Assembly (NCBI RefSeq): GCF_036088315.1
Contig: NZ_CP107996.1
Coordinates: 1,178,001 to 1,242,000, forward strand
Reading direction: 5' to 3'
Origin: Streptomyces sp. NBC_00344
Lineage (GTDB): Bacteria; Actinomycetota; Actinomycetes; Streptomycetales; Streptomycetaceae
DNA: 64,000 nt
Part shown: one piece after another, positions 44,120-53,602 of the stretch
How the letters are laid out: each line of letters begins with the position of its first letter
Numbering within the stretch: position 1 is the first letter of the stretch
Program-made: the position numbers and the translations under genes
Notes under the pieces: model-generated
Told to the model about the DNA's origin: nothing
The model's input: the letters and a program-made list of their open reading frames with translations, nothing else
The model's database searches: none

Positions 44120-45092
44120 GCACCCCGGTCTCGACCGGCCTGAAGCCTTCGGCCCAGCGCATCCCGGGCATGGCGTCGAACAAGGCCCGCAGCCCGTACT
44201 GCGCCTGAAGTGCGGCAAGCCGCGCCACCGGGCAACCCGGCGGGCCGAAGGTGAGCTGTCCGGGGTCGGCACGGAACAGATCGAAGCGGTCGGGGCCCGC
44301 GAAGCGTGCCGGGTCCCGGCCGGCAGACCCGATCAGGCAGGCCACGGCGGCGCCGGCGGGCACGGTCCCGCCGGCCAGCTCCATGTCCTGCACCGCCCTG
44401 CGGACCAGGACATGGACCGGCGGATTGCGGCGCAGCGACTCCTGCCAGGCACGCGGGATCAGTGCCGGGTCCGCGCGTACCGCGGCCAGCTGATCGGGAT
44501 GGTCGAGAAGGCTCGCGACGAGCGAGGCGAGCGCCCTCTCGGTGACGCCGACCCGGTCGGCGAGCAGCCCGGCCAGCCAGGCGGTGCCCTCCCCCTCCCG
44601 TTCCCGGACCGGTCCGACGCGCGCGTGCAGGGTGGCACGGTCGACGCGGGCGATCGCGTCATAGGGCAGACCGGCGGCGGTAGCGACCACTCCGGCGGGC
44701 AGCCAGCTGCAGAACTCGGCCACCAGATCGGCCTCGCGCCGCCTGGCAAGCCTGCTGGCCAGGACGAAGGCGGTTCTTTCCACGATCTGCCCGAAGACGA
44801 GCGTCATGGACTCACGGACCGCTCGGGGCGCACCCGCGAGAGGGGACGCACACCGGCTGTCACCCGGCTCGCAGCAGTCGGTGGAGCGCGGGCGGGCGAG
44901 CCTGACGTCGGCGAGCGCCGCGGCGACATCGGTGTACCGGCTCACCAGGTAGGCGCCCAGATGGGGGTCGTAGGCCAATGGGCGGTACTCGCGCAGGGTG
45001 CGGTAGAAGTGGTACGGATCGCTGCCCAGGCCCAGAACATGGGGAAGATCCGGAACGCCGGTCTGTATCCCCGCGGCCGGGTCAGCGGCCAT
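44079..45092 (-). CDS. Cytochrome P450-like protein with shortened heme loop
   Basis: 337 aa, smaller than the usual ~400. P450 landmarks: N-terminal DPYHFYRTLREYRPLAYDPHLGAYLVSRYTDVAAALAD, K-helix ExxR as ESLR, and VHVLVRRAVQDMELAGGTVPAGAAVACLIGSAGRDPARFAGPDRFDLFR. The heme region reads LTFGPPGCPVARLAALQ: the Cys is kept but two residues and the His/Arg before it are missing compared with FGxGxHxCxG. No AGxxT motif of the I helix is seen. It may be inactive or bind heme atypically. ATG 45092 is a moderate choice. Confidence 0.7.
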   Translation of the reverse strand: MAADPAAGIQTGVPDLPHVLGLGSDPYHFYRTLREYRPLAYDPHLGAYLVSRYTDVAAALADVRLARPRSTDCCEPGDSRCASPLAGAPRAVRESMTLVFGQIVERTAFVLASRLARRREADLVAEFCSWLPAGVVATAAGLPYDAIARVDRATLHARVGPVREREGEGTAWLAGLLADRVGVTERALASLVASLLDHPDQLAAVRADPALIPRAWQESLRRNPPVHVLVRRAVQDMELAGGTVPAGAAVACLIGSAGRDPARFAGPDRFDLFRADPGQLTFGPPGCPVARLAALQAQYGLRALFDAMPGMRWAEGFRPVETGVLTRAPRSLLVRPA

Positions 45093-45406
45093 CGTGTCAC
45101 CGCCCGTGTCTCGGTACGCCGCCGTGCGGCGCTGGTGCTCCCAGCCGACCACCGAAGGCCCGGGCCCGCAGCCGGCGCAGGGCCGTCCGGGTGACGGCGC
45201 AACGCCGGCTGCGGACGTCCGGCGAAGGCCGCGGCCGGGCCGGTCAGCTCGACACGGAAAAGGCCGCCGGCCCCCGACGCCGGGCCGGATCGGCCCGCAG
45301 CGCCACCCAGTCCCCGCCGACCGTGTCGCGTACGGCATACGGCGACACCCACGCCGGCCGCCGCCCCGGGTCGCCCGTTCATCCCGATGCCGGCCGGGCA
45401 GCACGC
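45093..45406. other. Gap without recognised gene
   Basis: 314 bp between the P450-like and FHA genes, both on the minus strand. Nothing protein-like; it should hold the promoter of the P450-like gene. Confidence 0.4.
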
Positions 45407-45970
45407 TCAGCCGGACGACAAGCGGAAGCCCATCCGTCCGAAGCTCACCGAGTCCCCGTCCCGGACCACCACCGCTCCCGTCACCCGGCGGCCGTTCACC
45501 GTGGTGCCGTTGGTCGATCCGAGGTCGCGCAGCACCCACACCCCGGCCTGCACCCCGAGTTCGGCGTGGATGCGGGAGACCGTCTCGTGGTTCAGCCGCA
45601 GTCCGTTGACCGGATCGCGGCCGATACGCAGCGGATACGGTCCGGGGGCCGGCAGCAGCAGTTTCGGCAGCCTCTCCGATGTCCAGGCCCCGCGCAGCCG
45701 CTCCGAGAAGGCGGACATCCGGCCGACCGCGCCGAAGAGCCGCTGTGACCAGCCGCGCGTGCTCCCCAGGTCCGCCGTGAGGACGACCAGTTCGTCGGAC
45801 CTGCGGGCCGCCAGCGCCAGTTCCATCCGCCGCATGAAGGTGTCGGGCGACAGTCTGCCCTGCGCGGCACCCTCCCTGAGTACGCCGAGGACACGGTCGC
45901 GCTCGGCGTCGGAAAGCCGGGCGGAAGCCGTGTGGGGCTCGTACGCGGGGGACTCGGAAGAGGACGTCAC
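45407..45970 (-). CDS. DUF1707 and FHA domain-containing protein
   Basis: 187 aa. DUF1707 (about residues 15-65: ARLSDAERDRVLGVLREGAAQGRLSPDTFMRRMELALAARR) followed by an FHA domain (about 105-185: LRIGRDPVNGLRLNHETVSRIHAEL, DLGSTNGTTVNG). FHA domains bind phosphothreonine, so the protein probably works with Ser/Thr kinases. GTG start at 45970. Co-directional with the P450-like gene. Confidence 0.9.
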   Translation of the reverse strand: MTSSSESPAYEPHTASARLSDAERDRVLGVLREGAAQGRLSPDTFMRRMELALAARRSDELVVLTADLGSTRGWSQRLFGAVGRMSAFSERLRGAWTSERLPKLLLPAPGPYPLRIGRDPVNGLRLNHETVSRIHAELGVQAGVWVLRDLGSTNGTTVNGRRVTGAVVVRDGDSVSFGRMGFRLSSG

Positions 45971-46148
45971 ACAGGTGATTGTCGGGCCGGGCGGGCAGAG
46001 GTGTCCAGATGGGCCCTCCTTTCCGCCAGTCGTGTGACCAGCCCGGACGGCGATTGTTACGGTCCGCGGACATCACACGGCCCGGGAGCAGGCCCGACCG
46101 CCGCAATCGCGTTCGGACGGACCGGGTGCTCCGGCCGGGTGCGGGCGG

Positions 46149-47534
46149 TCACCCTGGCAGGGGACGCCTGAGATCCCTCTGGGCGCGGATCACTTCCCGG
46201 TACCAGTGGTACGAGTCCTTGGGGGTGCGCCGCATGGTCGGGTAGTCGACATGGACCAGGCCGAAACGCTGTGCGTAGCCCTCGATCCACTCGAAGTTGT
46301 CGGTGAGCGACCAGGTGAAGTAGCCGCGGACATCCAGCCCTTCGGCCATCGCCGCGTGCAGGGACCGCAGATGGCCGTCCAGGAACGTGATTCTGCGGGC
46401 GTCCTCGATGCCGTCGTAGCTGCACCCGTTCTCCGTGATGCAGAGCGGCGGCAGCCGGTCCCCGTAGCGCCTCTTGAGCCCGACGAGCATGTCCCGCAGC
46501 CCGTCGGGTACCACCGGCCAGCCGAAATCAGTCGTCTCGTAGCCCTCGATCTTCCGTATGCCGAAGGGCAGTTCACCCGGCATCTCGAACCCGGAGAAGG
46601 AGTCGAGGGCCTGAGGCGCGGGGGCGCCGACGAGGGTGGGGTTGTAGTAGTTCACCCCGTACCAGTCGAGCGGGGCCGAGATGATGTCCAGGTCGTCGGC
46701 GACCGGGCCGGGCATCAGGGCGGCGAAGTTCTCGTCCGGGTAGGCGCCGGTGAGCAGCGGGTCGGCGAACAGCCAGTTGGAGATCGTGTCGTACAGCTCG
46801 GCGCCGAACCGGTCCTGCTCGCTGTCGGAGGCTGCCAGGACGGGGGTGTGCGAGACGGCGATCCCGATGTCCGCCGCGCCGGCCGCCCGCAGCGCAGCGA
46901 CGGCCAGACCGTGGGCGAGCAGCTGGTGATGAGCGGCGGGCAGGGCGTCGAAGAGCAGCTTCCTGCCGGGGGCGTGCTCGCCCAGCGCATAGCCGAGGAG
47001 GGTCACCTCTGCGGGCTCGTTGATGGTGATCCACATCGGGACCCGGTCGGCGAGCCGCCCGGCGACCGTGCTCGCGTATTCGGCGAACCGGTGGGCGGTG
47101 TCCCGGTTCAGCCAGCCGCCCGCCTGCTCCAGGGGCAGCGGGGTGTCCCAGTGGTAGAGCGTCGGCACGGGGGTGATGCCGTGCGCGCACAGTTCGTCGA
47201 CCAGCCGGTCGTAGAAGTCGAGACCGGCCGGGTTGACCGGCCCGGTCCCGCCGGGAACGACGCGCGGCCAGCTGACGGAGAACCGGAAGGCCCCGGCGCC
47301 CAGAGCGGCGAGCAACGCGACATCCTCGCGGTATCTGTCGTAGAAGCCGGTGCCGAGCGAGCCGTCGCTGCCGTCCTTGATCCGTCCGGGCCGCCCGGCG
47401 AACTCGTCCCAGCCGGAAGGCCCCTTGCCGTCGGTTCCCGCAGCTCCCTCGGTCTGGAATGCGGATGCCGAGGCACCCCAGAGAAAGCCGGGCGGGAAGG
47501 CGGGCAGCGATCCGGGCAGCGGCGGCAAGGTCAT
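46149..47534 (-). CDS. Family 1 glycoside hydrolase (beta-glucosidase)
   Basis: 461 aa, standard GH1 length. Acid/base Glu in TINEPAEV, nucleophile Glu in CITENGCSYDG, substrate loop WSLTDNFEWIEGY and N-terminal PPGFLWGASASAFQTEGAA. Hydrolyses beta-glucosides or related sugars in the cytoplasm. ATG at 47534 lies 8 nt after TAGGGT, so it may be leaderless. Divergent from treZ. Confidence 0.93.
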   Translation of the reverse strand: MTLPPLPGSLPAFPPGFLWGASASAFQTEGAAGTDGKGPSGWDEFAGRPGRIKDGSDGSLGTGFYDRYREDVALLAALGAGAFRFSVSWPRVVPGGTGPVNPAGLDFYDRLVDELCAHGITPVPTLYHWDTPLPLEQAGGWLNRDTAHRFAEYASTVAGRLADRVPMWITINEPAEVTLLGYALGEHAPGRKLLFDALPAAHHQLLAHGLAVAALRAAGAADIGIAVSHTPVLAASDSEQDRFGAELYDTISNWLFADPLLTGAYPDENFAALMPGPVADDLDIISAPLDWYGVNYYNPTLVGAPAPQALDSFSGFEMPGELPFGIRKIEGYETTDFGWPVVPDGLRDMLVGLKRRYGDRLPPLCITENGCSYDGIEDARRITFLDGHLRSLHAAMAEGLDVRGYFTWSLTDNFEWIEGYAQRFGLVHVDYPTMRRTPKDSYHWYREVIRAQRDLRRPLPG

Positions 47535-47635
47535 GGCTCGCGACCCTAATGGCCGGAGTTCGCTCGCTCCAGCCCCCGGTCTTGCCAAGATGAGACCGGA
47601 CGGACCGTCAAAAGGGCCATCACGAGGGGGACCGC

Positions 47636-49381
47636 GTGCTGTTCGAGGTATGGGCGCCGGAGAAGAACCTGGTCACGCTGCATGTGGCGGACAGGGTGCT
47701 CGGCATGGAGCGCGACCCGTCACGGGAGGGCTGGTGGACGGTCGGCACGGACGCCGCCGAAGGGAACCACTACGGCTTCTCGCTCGACGGCGGGCCCGTG
47801 CTGCCCGACCCGCGCTCCCGCCGGCAGCCGTCCGGGCCCGACGGGCTCAGCGCGGTCGTCGGCCACGACGCCTACGAATGGCGCACCGAGTGGCAGGGGC
47901 GGGCGCTGCCCGGCGCGGTCATCTACGAACTCCACATCGGCACGTACACCACGGAGGGCACCTTCGACGCGGCCGCGGGACGGCTGGACCATCTCGCGGC
48001 TCTCGGCGTCACCCACATCGAGCTGATGCCGGTCTGTCCGTTTCCCGGCCGGCACGGCTGGGGGTACGAGGGGGTGTCGCTGTGGGCCGTGCACGAGCCG
48101 TACGGCGGGCCCGAGGGGCTGAAGCGCTTCGTCGACGCCGCCCATGCGCACGGCATCGGCGTGGTGCTCGATGTGGTGCACAACCACCTGGGTCCTTCCG
48201 GGAATTATCTCCCCGCCTACGGACCGTATTTCACGGACACCCATCAGACGCCCTGGGGCTCGGCCGTCAACCTCGACGCACCCGGCTCCGACGAGGTCCG
48301 CGCGTATCTGCTCGGGAGTGCGCTGGCCTGGCTGCGCGACTACCGGCTCGACGGACTGCGCCTAGACGCCGTCCACGCGCTGGCCGACACCCGGGCGCTG
48401 ACCTTCCTGGAGGAACTGTCCGCTGCCACCGACGCACTGGCCGTGGAGCTGGGCAGGCCGCTGTTCCTGATCGCCGAGTCCGATCTCGGCGATCCGCGCA
48501 CCACGACCCCGCGCACGTCGGGCGGGCTCGGGCTGCACGCCCAGTGGAACGACGACTTCCACCACGCCCTGCATACCGCGTTGACCGGTGAATCCCAGGG
48601 GTACTACGCCGACTTCGCGAAGGCGCCGCTCCGCTCGCTCGCCAAGACGCTCACCCGGGTGTTCTTCCACGACGGTACGTACTCCAGCTTCCGGGGCCGG
48701 ACGCACGGCCGTCAGGTGCACCGTACTGCGACGCCGGCGCACCGGTTCCTCGGCTACGCGCAGACCCACGACCAGGTCGGCAACCGTGCGCTCGGCGACC
48801 GGCTCTCGGAAGACCTGGCTCCCGGGCTGCTGGCCTGTGCCGCAGCGCTGGTGCTGACGAGTCCCTTCACCCCGATGCTTTTCATGGGTGAGGAGTGGGG
48901 CGCGCGGACCCCCTGGCAGTTCTTCACCGATCACACGGACCCGGAGCTCGCCCAGGCCGTACGGGACGGCAGGCGACGTGAGTTCGGGCAGCACGGGTGG
49001 TCGGAGGCGGACATCCCTGATCCGCAGTCCCCGGCGACCCGGGAGCGTTCCTGCCTGGACTGGACCGAGCCGGAACAGGGCCCGCACGCGAGGCTGCTCG
49101 GCTGGTACCGGGAACTGCTCGCACTGCGGCGCACCCAGTCCGACCTCGTCGACGAGGACCTCGCCGCGGTCAAGGTGGCCTACGACGAGGAGGCTCGCTG
49201 GCTGGCGTTCCGCAGGGGTGATCTGCGGATCGCGGTCAATCTCGGCAAGAGCTCGGCGGAGATCCCGCTGAACGGACGCGGCAGCCGGATTCTGGCCGCC
49301 TGGGACGCGGTCCGCCCGCCGGGGGACGACGGTCTGCTGCTGTTGCCGCCCGAGTCCTGTGTCGTACTGGCCGACTCGTGA
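47636..49381 (+). CDS. treZ: Malto-oligosyltrehalose trehalohydrolase
   Basis: 581 aa. Releases trehalose from the TreY product. Contains the family's N-terminal domain (VLFEVWAPEKNLVTLHVAD), YELHIGTYTTEGTF, DVVHNHLGPSGNYL, GLRLDAVHAL (nucleophile Asp), IAESDLGDPR (acid Glu) and THDQVGNRALGDRL. GTG at 47636 with GAGGGGG upstream. Separated from treY by three minus-strand genes, so the trehalose pathway genes are split in this window. Confidence 0.94.
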   Translation: MLFEVWAPEKNLVTLHVADRVLGMERDPSREGWWTVGTDAAEGNHYGFSLDGGPVLPDPRSRRQPSGPDGLSAVVGHDAYEWRTEWQGRALPGAVIYELHIGTYTTEGTFDAAAGRLDHLAALGVTHIELMPVCPFPGRHGWGYEGVSLWAVHEPYGGPEGLKRFVDAAHAHGIGVVLDVVHNHLGPSGNYLPAYGPYFTDTHQTPWGSAVNLDAPGSDEVRAYLLGSALAWLRDYRLDGLRLDAVHALADTRALTFLEELSAATDALAVELGRPLFLIAESDLGDPRTTTPRTSGGLGLHAQWNDDFHHALHTALTGESQGYYADFAKAPLRSLAKTLTRVFFHDGTYSSFRGRTHGRQVHRTATPAHRFLGYAQTHDQVGNRALGDRLSEDLAPGLLACAAALVLTSPFTPMLFMGEEWGARTPWQFFTDHTDPELAQAVRDGRRREFGQHGWSEADIPDPQSPATRERSCLDWTEPEQGPHARLLGWYRELLALRRTQSDLVDEDLAAVKVAYDEEARWLAFRRGDLRIAVNLGKSSAEIPLNGRGSRILAAWDAVRPPGDDGLLLLPPESCVVLADS

Positions 49382-49395
49382 GTGTGCCCCCTTCG

Positions 49396-50520
49396 CTACT
49401 CGACGACCGCCAGCTCGCGTGAGGTGGTGTTCAGCCGCCGGCCACCGTTCGCGGTGACCGTGACGATGTCCTCGATCCGGACACCGAAACGGCCGGGCAG
49501 ATAGATCCCCGGCTCGACGGAGAAGCACATCCCGGGGACCAGGGGCCGTTCCTCGCCCTCGATCATGTACGGCGGTTCATGGGTGGTGACGCCGATACCG
49601 TGGCCGGTGCGGTGGATGAACTGCTCGCCGTAACCGGCATCGGTGATGACCGCCCGCGCCGCCCGGTCGACGTCCTGGCACGCCGCACCGGGCCGCACGG
49701 CTTCGCACCCGGCCTGCTGGGCCTCCCGTACGACGTCGTGCACACGCTGCTCGTCGGCGTCCGGCTCGCCGACGTGCACGGTACGGGAGGTGTCGGAGCC
49801 GTAGCCGTGCTTGAGGCCACCGAAGTCGAGAACCACCATGTCGTGGGGGGCGATGACCCGTTCACCCGCCTCATGGTGCGGATTGGCTCCGTTGGGGCCC
49901 GATCCGACGACCGTGAAATCCACCTGGGAGTGACCTGACTCCAGCAGCAGCGCGGCCAGATCACCCGCCACATCCGACTCCCTGCGGCCGGCGAAGCGGA
50001 CCTTGAGAATCTCCTCGTACACCGCGTCGGCCGCCGCACCCGCCGCCTCGAGCCGGGCCAGCTCGGCCGGGTCCTTCACCGCGCGCAGCATCGGCAGCGC
50101 TTCGGTCAGCGCGGTGTACATGCTGTCGGGGCGGGCTCTCTGCAGGCCCAGGAGATGCAGTGCCCAGGTGTTGTCGCTGACCGCGAAGCGGCGGCCGACG
50201 CCGAGCAGCGGGGCGGTGATCCCGTAGGGATCCGTGCCGTCGGTCCAGTCCAGCAGGGTGAGCGCGGGTGCCCCTGCGGCATGCTCGGCGTCGGCTGCCT
50301 CCAACGCGGGTACCACGAGCACCGGGTCGCGGTCCGCTGCGACGACCAGCAGGGTCAGCCGCTCGGTGGCGGCGGTCGGCCGGTACCCGGTGAGGTGGAC
50401 CATGTCGGGCCCTGGCGCGACCAGCACTCCGTCCAGTCCGGCGTCGGCGGCGCTCTGCGCGGCGCGGGCCATCCGGGCCCGGTAGTCGTCAGCGGTGAAC
50501 GGGGCGGGTTCGAGAGACAT
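49396..50520 (-). CDS. Xaa-Pro aminopeptidase-type M24 metallopeptidase
   Basis: 374 aa with creatinase-like N-terminal half and pita-bread C-terminal half. Metal ligands: VVLDFGG, SDTSRTVHVG, HRTGHGIG, SVEPGIYL and RIEDIVTV. Cleaves N-terminal residues ahead of proline; Xaa-Pro aminopeptidase or prolidase cannot be separated by eye. CAGGAT lies 6 nt before the ATG. Converges with treZ over 14 nt. Confidence 0.92.
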   Translation of the reverse strand: MSLEPAPFTADDYRARMARAAQSAADAGLDGVLVAPGPDMVHLTGYRPTAATERLTLLVVAADRDPVLVVPALEAADAEHAAGAPALTLLDWTDGTDPYGITAPLLGVGRRFAVSDNTWALHLLGLQRARPDSMYTALTEALPMLRAVKDPAELARLEAAGAAADAVYEEILKVRFAGRRESDVAGDLAALLLESGHSQVDFTVVGSGPNGANPHHEAGERVIAPHDMVVLDFGGLKHGYGSDTSRTVHVGEPDADEQRVHDVVREAQQAGCEAVRPGAACQDVDRAARAVITDAGYGEQFIHRTGHGIGVTTHEPPYMIEGEERPLVPGMCFSVEPGIYLPGRFGVRIEDIVTVTANGGRRLNTTSRELAVVE

Positions 50521-50657
50521 GGCCCCATCCTGCCGGGCCCGTTGCCGGTATGCGACACCATCGGCCCGACTCTGCTCCCGGCGGCCCGCGAGCGGTGGTC
50601 GTGTCTGTCCGCCCGGCTGTGCCGGATCCGGGCCGTGATACGTATAACCTCTGGGTC

Positions 50658-51047
50658 ATGTCCCGCATCGCACTGATCACCCTGCTCGTCCGTGACTACG
50701 ACGAGGCGATCACCTTCTACTCCGGTTCGCTCGGCTTCGCCCTGGTCGAGGACACCGACCGGGGCGACGGCAGTCGCTGGGTGGTGGTAGCACCGCCCGG
50801 CAGACAGGCCGGGCCCGGCCTGCTGCTGGCCCGGGCGAAGAACGATGCGGAGCGCACCGCGGTCGGCGGCCAGACCGGCGGCCGGGTCGGCTTCTTTCTG
50901 CACACCGATGACTTCACCCGTGATCACGCCAGGATGGTGAGCGCCGGCGTCCGCTTCCTCGAGGAGCCGCGCCACGAGCCGTACGGCTCGGTCGCCGTCT
51001 TCGAGGACCTCTACGGCAACCGCTGGGATCTGCTGCAACCGGCGTGA
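50658..51047 (+). CDS. VOC-family protein
   Basis: 129 aa. MSRIALITLLVRDYDEAITFYSGSLGFALVEDT and the second module FLHTDDFTRDHARMVSAGVRFLEEP...FEDLYGNRWDLLQ. Sits just before the unknown 493-aa gene on the same strand. TAACCT 7 nt before ATG suggests leaderless translation. Substrate unknown. Confidence 0.87.
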   Translation: MSRIALITLLVRDYDEAITFYSGSLGFALVEDTDRGDGSRWVVVAPPGRQAGPGLLLARAKNDAERTAVGGQTGGRVGFFLHTDDFTRDHARMVSAGVRFLEEPRHEPYGSVAVFEDLYGNRWDLLQPA

Positions 51048-51081
51048 GAGGTATGTCGGACATGGCTGTTACGTTTCCTCT

Positions 51082-52563
51082 ATGACGGTTCACGGACGTG
51101 CGTTCGGTCTGCTCGCGGCGCAGCCCGCCCTCGCCGGACTGGCGGCCCGTTCCTTCGGTTTCGACCTCCGCCGCGCCGGACACGGCGGGGCGGTACGGCT
51201 GGCGTCCGGTGCCCCGCTGGAGCCGATAGCCGGGGACGACACCGGCGGCACGTACTTCGTGTGCGGTGGAGGCGCCGTGCTGTACGCCGACCGCGAGGGC
51301 CGGGCCGGGGTGATCGGCGACAGTCCGGACGAGGCGCTCGAACTGCTGGTCGGGCTGCCGTGCTGGCACGATCTGCTGCACCTCTCCCCCGCGTCAGGAG
51401 AGCGACGGCTGCTGGCCGAAACAGCCGGCGTGGAGCAGGAGAGACGGGCGGACGTACCCGAACTCGACACCGATCGGGCGCGGTTGCGTGCCGCTCTCGG
51501 TTTCCCGGACCGCTCCCCCGTCGAGCTGATCAGCCGGATGCACTCCGCACTGCTGCGGACCGAGCCGGATCATGTGTTGCTCGACTCGGCCGAGGGGCTG
51601 GCCCACTCGCTGCTCGACCCGCACCCCCGGGCGCCGCTGCGGGAGACGGTACTGGCGCCGGGCCGGGCGGATCTGGCTCGTCTGCGTGCGGACCCTTCGA
51701 GTCCCGACGCGGTCGCCGGGGAGGGCGCCCGGCGTGCGACCGTACTGCGCGCGGCGCAGTTCGACCGGCAGCAAGGTGATCTTCCCCTGCTCCGCCGTCT
51801 GCTGGCGTGCGAGGCTGCGGAACCGGCAGCGGGCGAGGAACTGCGGCTGGCCGTTGTTCTGGTCGGGCTGCACGGCAGCGCCGACGACCTCCCGCTGCTG
51901 CGTGAGATCGGTGCGTCGAAGTCCGCCGGAGGGTGGGGTTGGGGACTCTCCGGGATCACGGAAGAACCCGAGCGGCTCGCCGGATGGGCGCGTGCGACGG
52001 ACGAGGCGCTGTTCGGTGCGGACCCCGCGCGCGAACCGGCGCTGACCTGGATTCGCCTCGCCAGACGGCAGGGGCGTACCGAGCATGCCCGGGTGGCACT
52101 GCTGAGGACCCTCGACACCACAGGCCCGCACGCCGGGCCCCTGCGGGTGCTGAGTCTCGAACTCGAGGCGCTGGGCGACCACTTCCAGGCAGCGCGCGCC
52201 CAGTACGGACACGCCTGTCTGCAGGAGACACCCTGGGACCGGGCTTCGGCCTGGCGGAAACTCGCCGAGCTGCAACGGCTGACGGGAGATCTGCAGACCG
52301 CCTGGCAGACCCTGGGGCAGATCCCCGGCATGCTGGACGCGGATGCCACGGGCCGGCCGTGGCGCCGCCTCGGGCTCGGCCGGCTGATCGCCGCCGAGCA
52401 CTTCGAACTCGCCCTCGCGGCGGCCAGGTCGAAGCTCACCCGCATCGCCCGTGAGTCACTCAGCGCCGGCACGGATCTCCGGTCGGGGATGGGGAAGCCG
52501 GCGCAGCGCAGCCTGGGCATGCTGTCCCAGGAGGCCAAGTGGGCCGTGGCAGGCCTCGCCTGA
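51082..52563 (+). CDS. Uncharacterised 493-aa protein
   Basis: No family confidently recognised. The N-terminal third (GDDTGGTYFVCGGGAVLYADREGRAGVIGDSPDEALELLVGLP) resembles the SMI1/KNR4 (SUKH) style of strand-loop pattern used in bacterial immunity proteins. The remainder is helical, with HEAT/TPR-like repeats (QQGDLPLLRRLLACEAAEPA, ALRVLSLELEALGDHFQAARAQYGHA, DRASAWRKLAELQRLTGDLQ). No signal peptide or membrane segment. TACGTT is 6 nt before the ATG. SUKH similarity is a guess from pattern. Confidence 0.6.
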   Translation: MTVHGRAFGLLAAQPALAGLAARSFGFDLRRAGHGGAVRLASGAPLEPIAGDDTGGTYFVCGGGAVLYADREGRAGVIGDSPDEALELLVGLPCWHDLLHLSPASGERRLLAETAGVEQERRADVPELDTDRARLRAALGFPDRSPVELISRMHSALLRTEPDHVLLDSAEGLAHSLLDPHPRAPLRETVLAPGRADLARLRADPSSPDAVAGEGARRATVLRAAQFDRQQGDLPLLRRLLACEAAEPAAGEELRLAVVLVGLHGSADDLPLLREIGASKSAGGWGWGLSGITEEPERLAGWARATDEALFGADPAREPALTWIRLARRQGRTEHARVALLRTLDTTGPHAGPLRVLSLELEALGDHFQAARAQYGHACLQETPWDRASAWRKLAELQRLTGDLQTAWQTLGQIPGMLDADATGRPWRRLGLGRLIAAEHFELALAAARSKLTRIARESLSAGTDLRSGMGKPAQRSLGMLSQEAKWAVAGLA

Positions 52564-52618
52564 GCTCATCGTGCACCCGCCAGGGCTGTCGGAGCGCCCT
52601 GTGGGTGTTCGAGAAGTC

Positions 52619-52637
52619 CCGGCCGCCCTGCGGCCGG
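52619..52637. terminator. Hairpin between convergent genes
   Basis: CCGGCCGC-CCT-GCGGCCGG, perfect 8-bp stem, between the 493-aa gene and the aldolase gene. Suited to terminate both. Confidence 0.6.
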
Positions 52638-52735
52638 CGCTGCTTCCCGGACCTGGCCCGGCCGCCCACACCGCGCCGGAAACAGCTCCCCCCGCCGGGA
52701 CGGCCGGCGCGCCCCGCCCACCGCTCGCCGCGGAT

Positions 52736-53599
52736 CTACGCGGCCGCGGCGGATCCGAGCAACGCGATCAGTTCGCCGGCCGTGGCGGCCATCGCCAGAC
52801 GCCCGGCCTCGAGATACTTCCGGGAGTCGACCGCCTCCGGCTGGGCGGTCAGCACCTCCCGGATCGCTCCGGTCATGGCGATGTTCAGCGCTGTGCCGAT
52901 GTTGACCTTGGCGATGCCGCCGCCGACGGCCGCCGACAGCTCGGCATCCGGCACACCCGATGAACCGTGCAGCACCAGCGGGATGTCCAGACCCGCCCGC
53001 AGCCGGCCGAGCAGTTGATGGTCGAGAACGGCGGTCCGGGAGGTCATGGCGTGCGAGCTGCCTATCGCGACGGCCAGCGCGTCCACCCCGGAATCGGCCA
53101 CGAACGCACGCGCCTCTTCCGGCCCGGTACGGGCACCGGGGGCATGCGCGTCCAGCGGCGCCGCACCGTTCTTGCCGCCCACCTCGCCCAACTCCGCCTC
53201 GATCCACAACCCCCGGGTGTGCGCCCAGTCGGCCGCCTTCCGGGTGGCTGCCAGATTCTGCGCATAGGGCAGATGCGACGCGTCGTACATCACCGAACTG
53301 AACCCGGCGTCGGCCGCCTGCCACAGCAGGGCATCGCTCTTCACATGGTCCAGGTGCAGTCCGACCGGCACGCCGGCGAGACGCGCCGCCTCCGCGGCGG
53401 CGCGGGCCAGCGGGAGCAGCTGGCCGTGGCGGTACTTCACCGCGTTCTCGCTGATCTGCAGGATGACCGGGGCACCGGCAGCCTCGGCTCCCGCGATCAC
53501 GGCCTCCGCGTGCTCCAGGGTGATGATGTTGAACGCGGCCACCGCGCCGCCCCGGGCGGCGGCGTCGGCAACCAGCGCTCCGCTCTCGGCAAGGGGCAT
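52736..53599 (-). CDS. Class II ketose-bisphosphate aldolase
   Basis: 287 aa. Zinc-dependent aldolase of the fructose/tagatose-bisphosphate class: HLDHVKS with the catalytic Asp and zinc His, EAELGEVGGKNG, LAVAIGSSHA, and LHGSSGVPDAELSAAVGGGIAKVNIGT. Cleaves a ketose 1,6-bisphosphate to DHAP and an aldehyde. The specific sugar is not readable. Starts 3 nt after the SIS gene stop, so it is in the same minus-strand operon. Confidence 0.9.
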   Translation of the reverse strand: MPLAESGALVADAAARGGAVAAFNIITLEHAEAVIAGAEAAGAPVILQISENAVKYRHGQLLPLARAAAEAARLAGVPVGLHLDHVKSDALLWQAADAGFSSVMYDASHLPYAQNLAATRKAADWAHTRGLWIEAELGEVGGKNGAAPLDAHAPGARTGPEEARAFVADSGVDALAVAIGSSHAMTSRTAVLDHQLLGRLRAGLDIPLVLHGSSGVPDAELSAAVGGGIAKVNIGTALNIAMTGAIREVLTAQPEAVDSRKYLEAGRLAMAATAGELIALLGSAAAA

Positions 53600-53602
53600 C
53601 GC

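Noticed and set aside
39668..44272. 1534-codon open frame on the minus strand opposite glgX and treY
   Set aside because: Shadow frame produced by high GC; Arg/Gly/Pro-rich, no domains, while glgX and treY on the other strand have full motif sets.
44079..45092. Frameshift in the P450-like gene
   Set aside because: The frame is continuous and protein-like on both sides of the heme loop; the two-residue loss is in frame.
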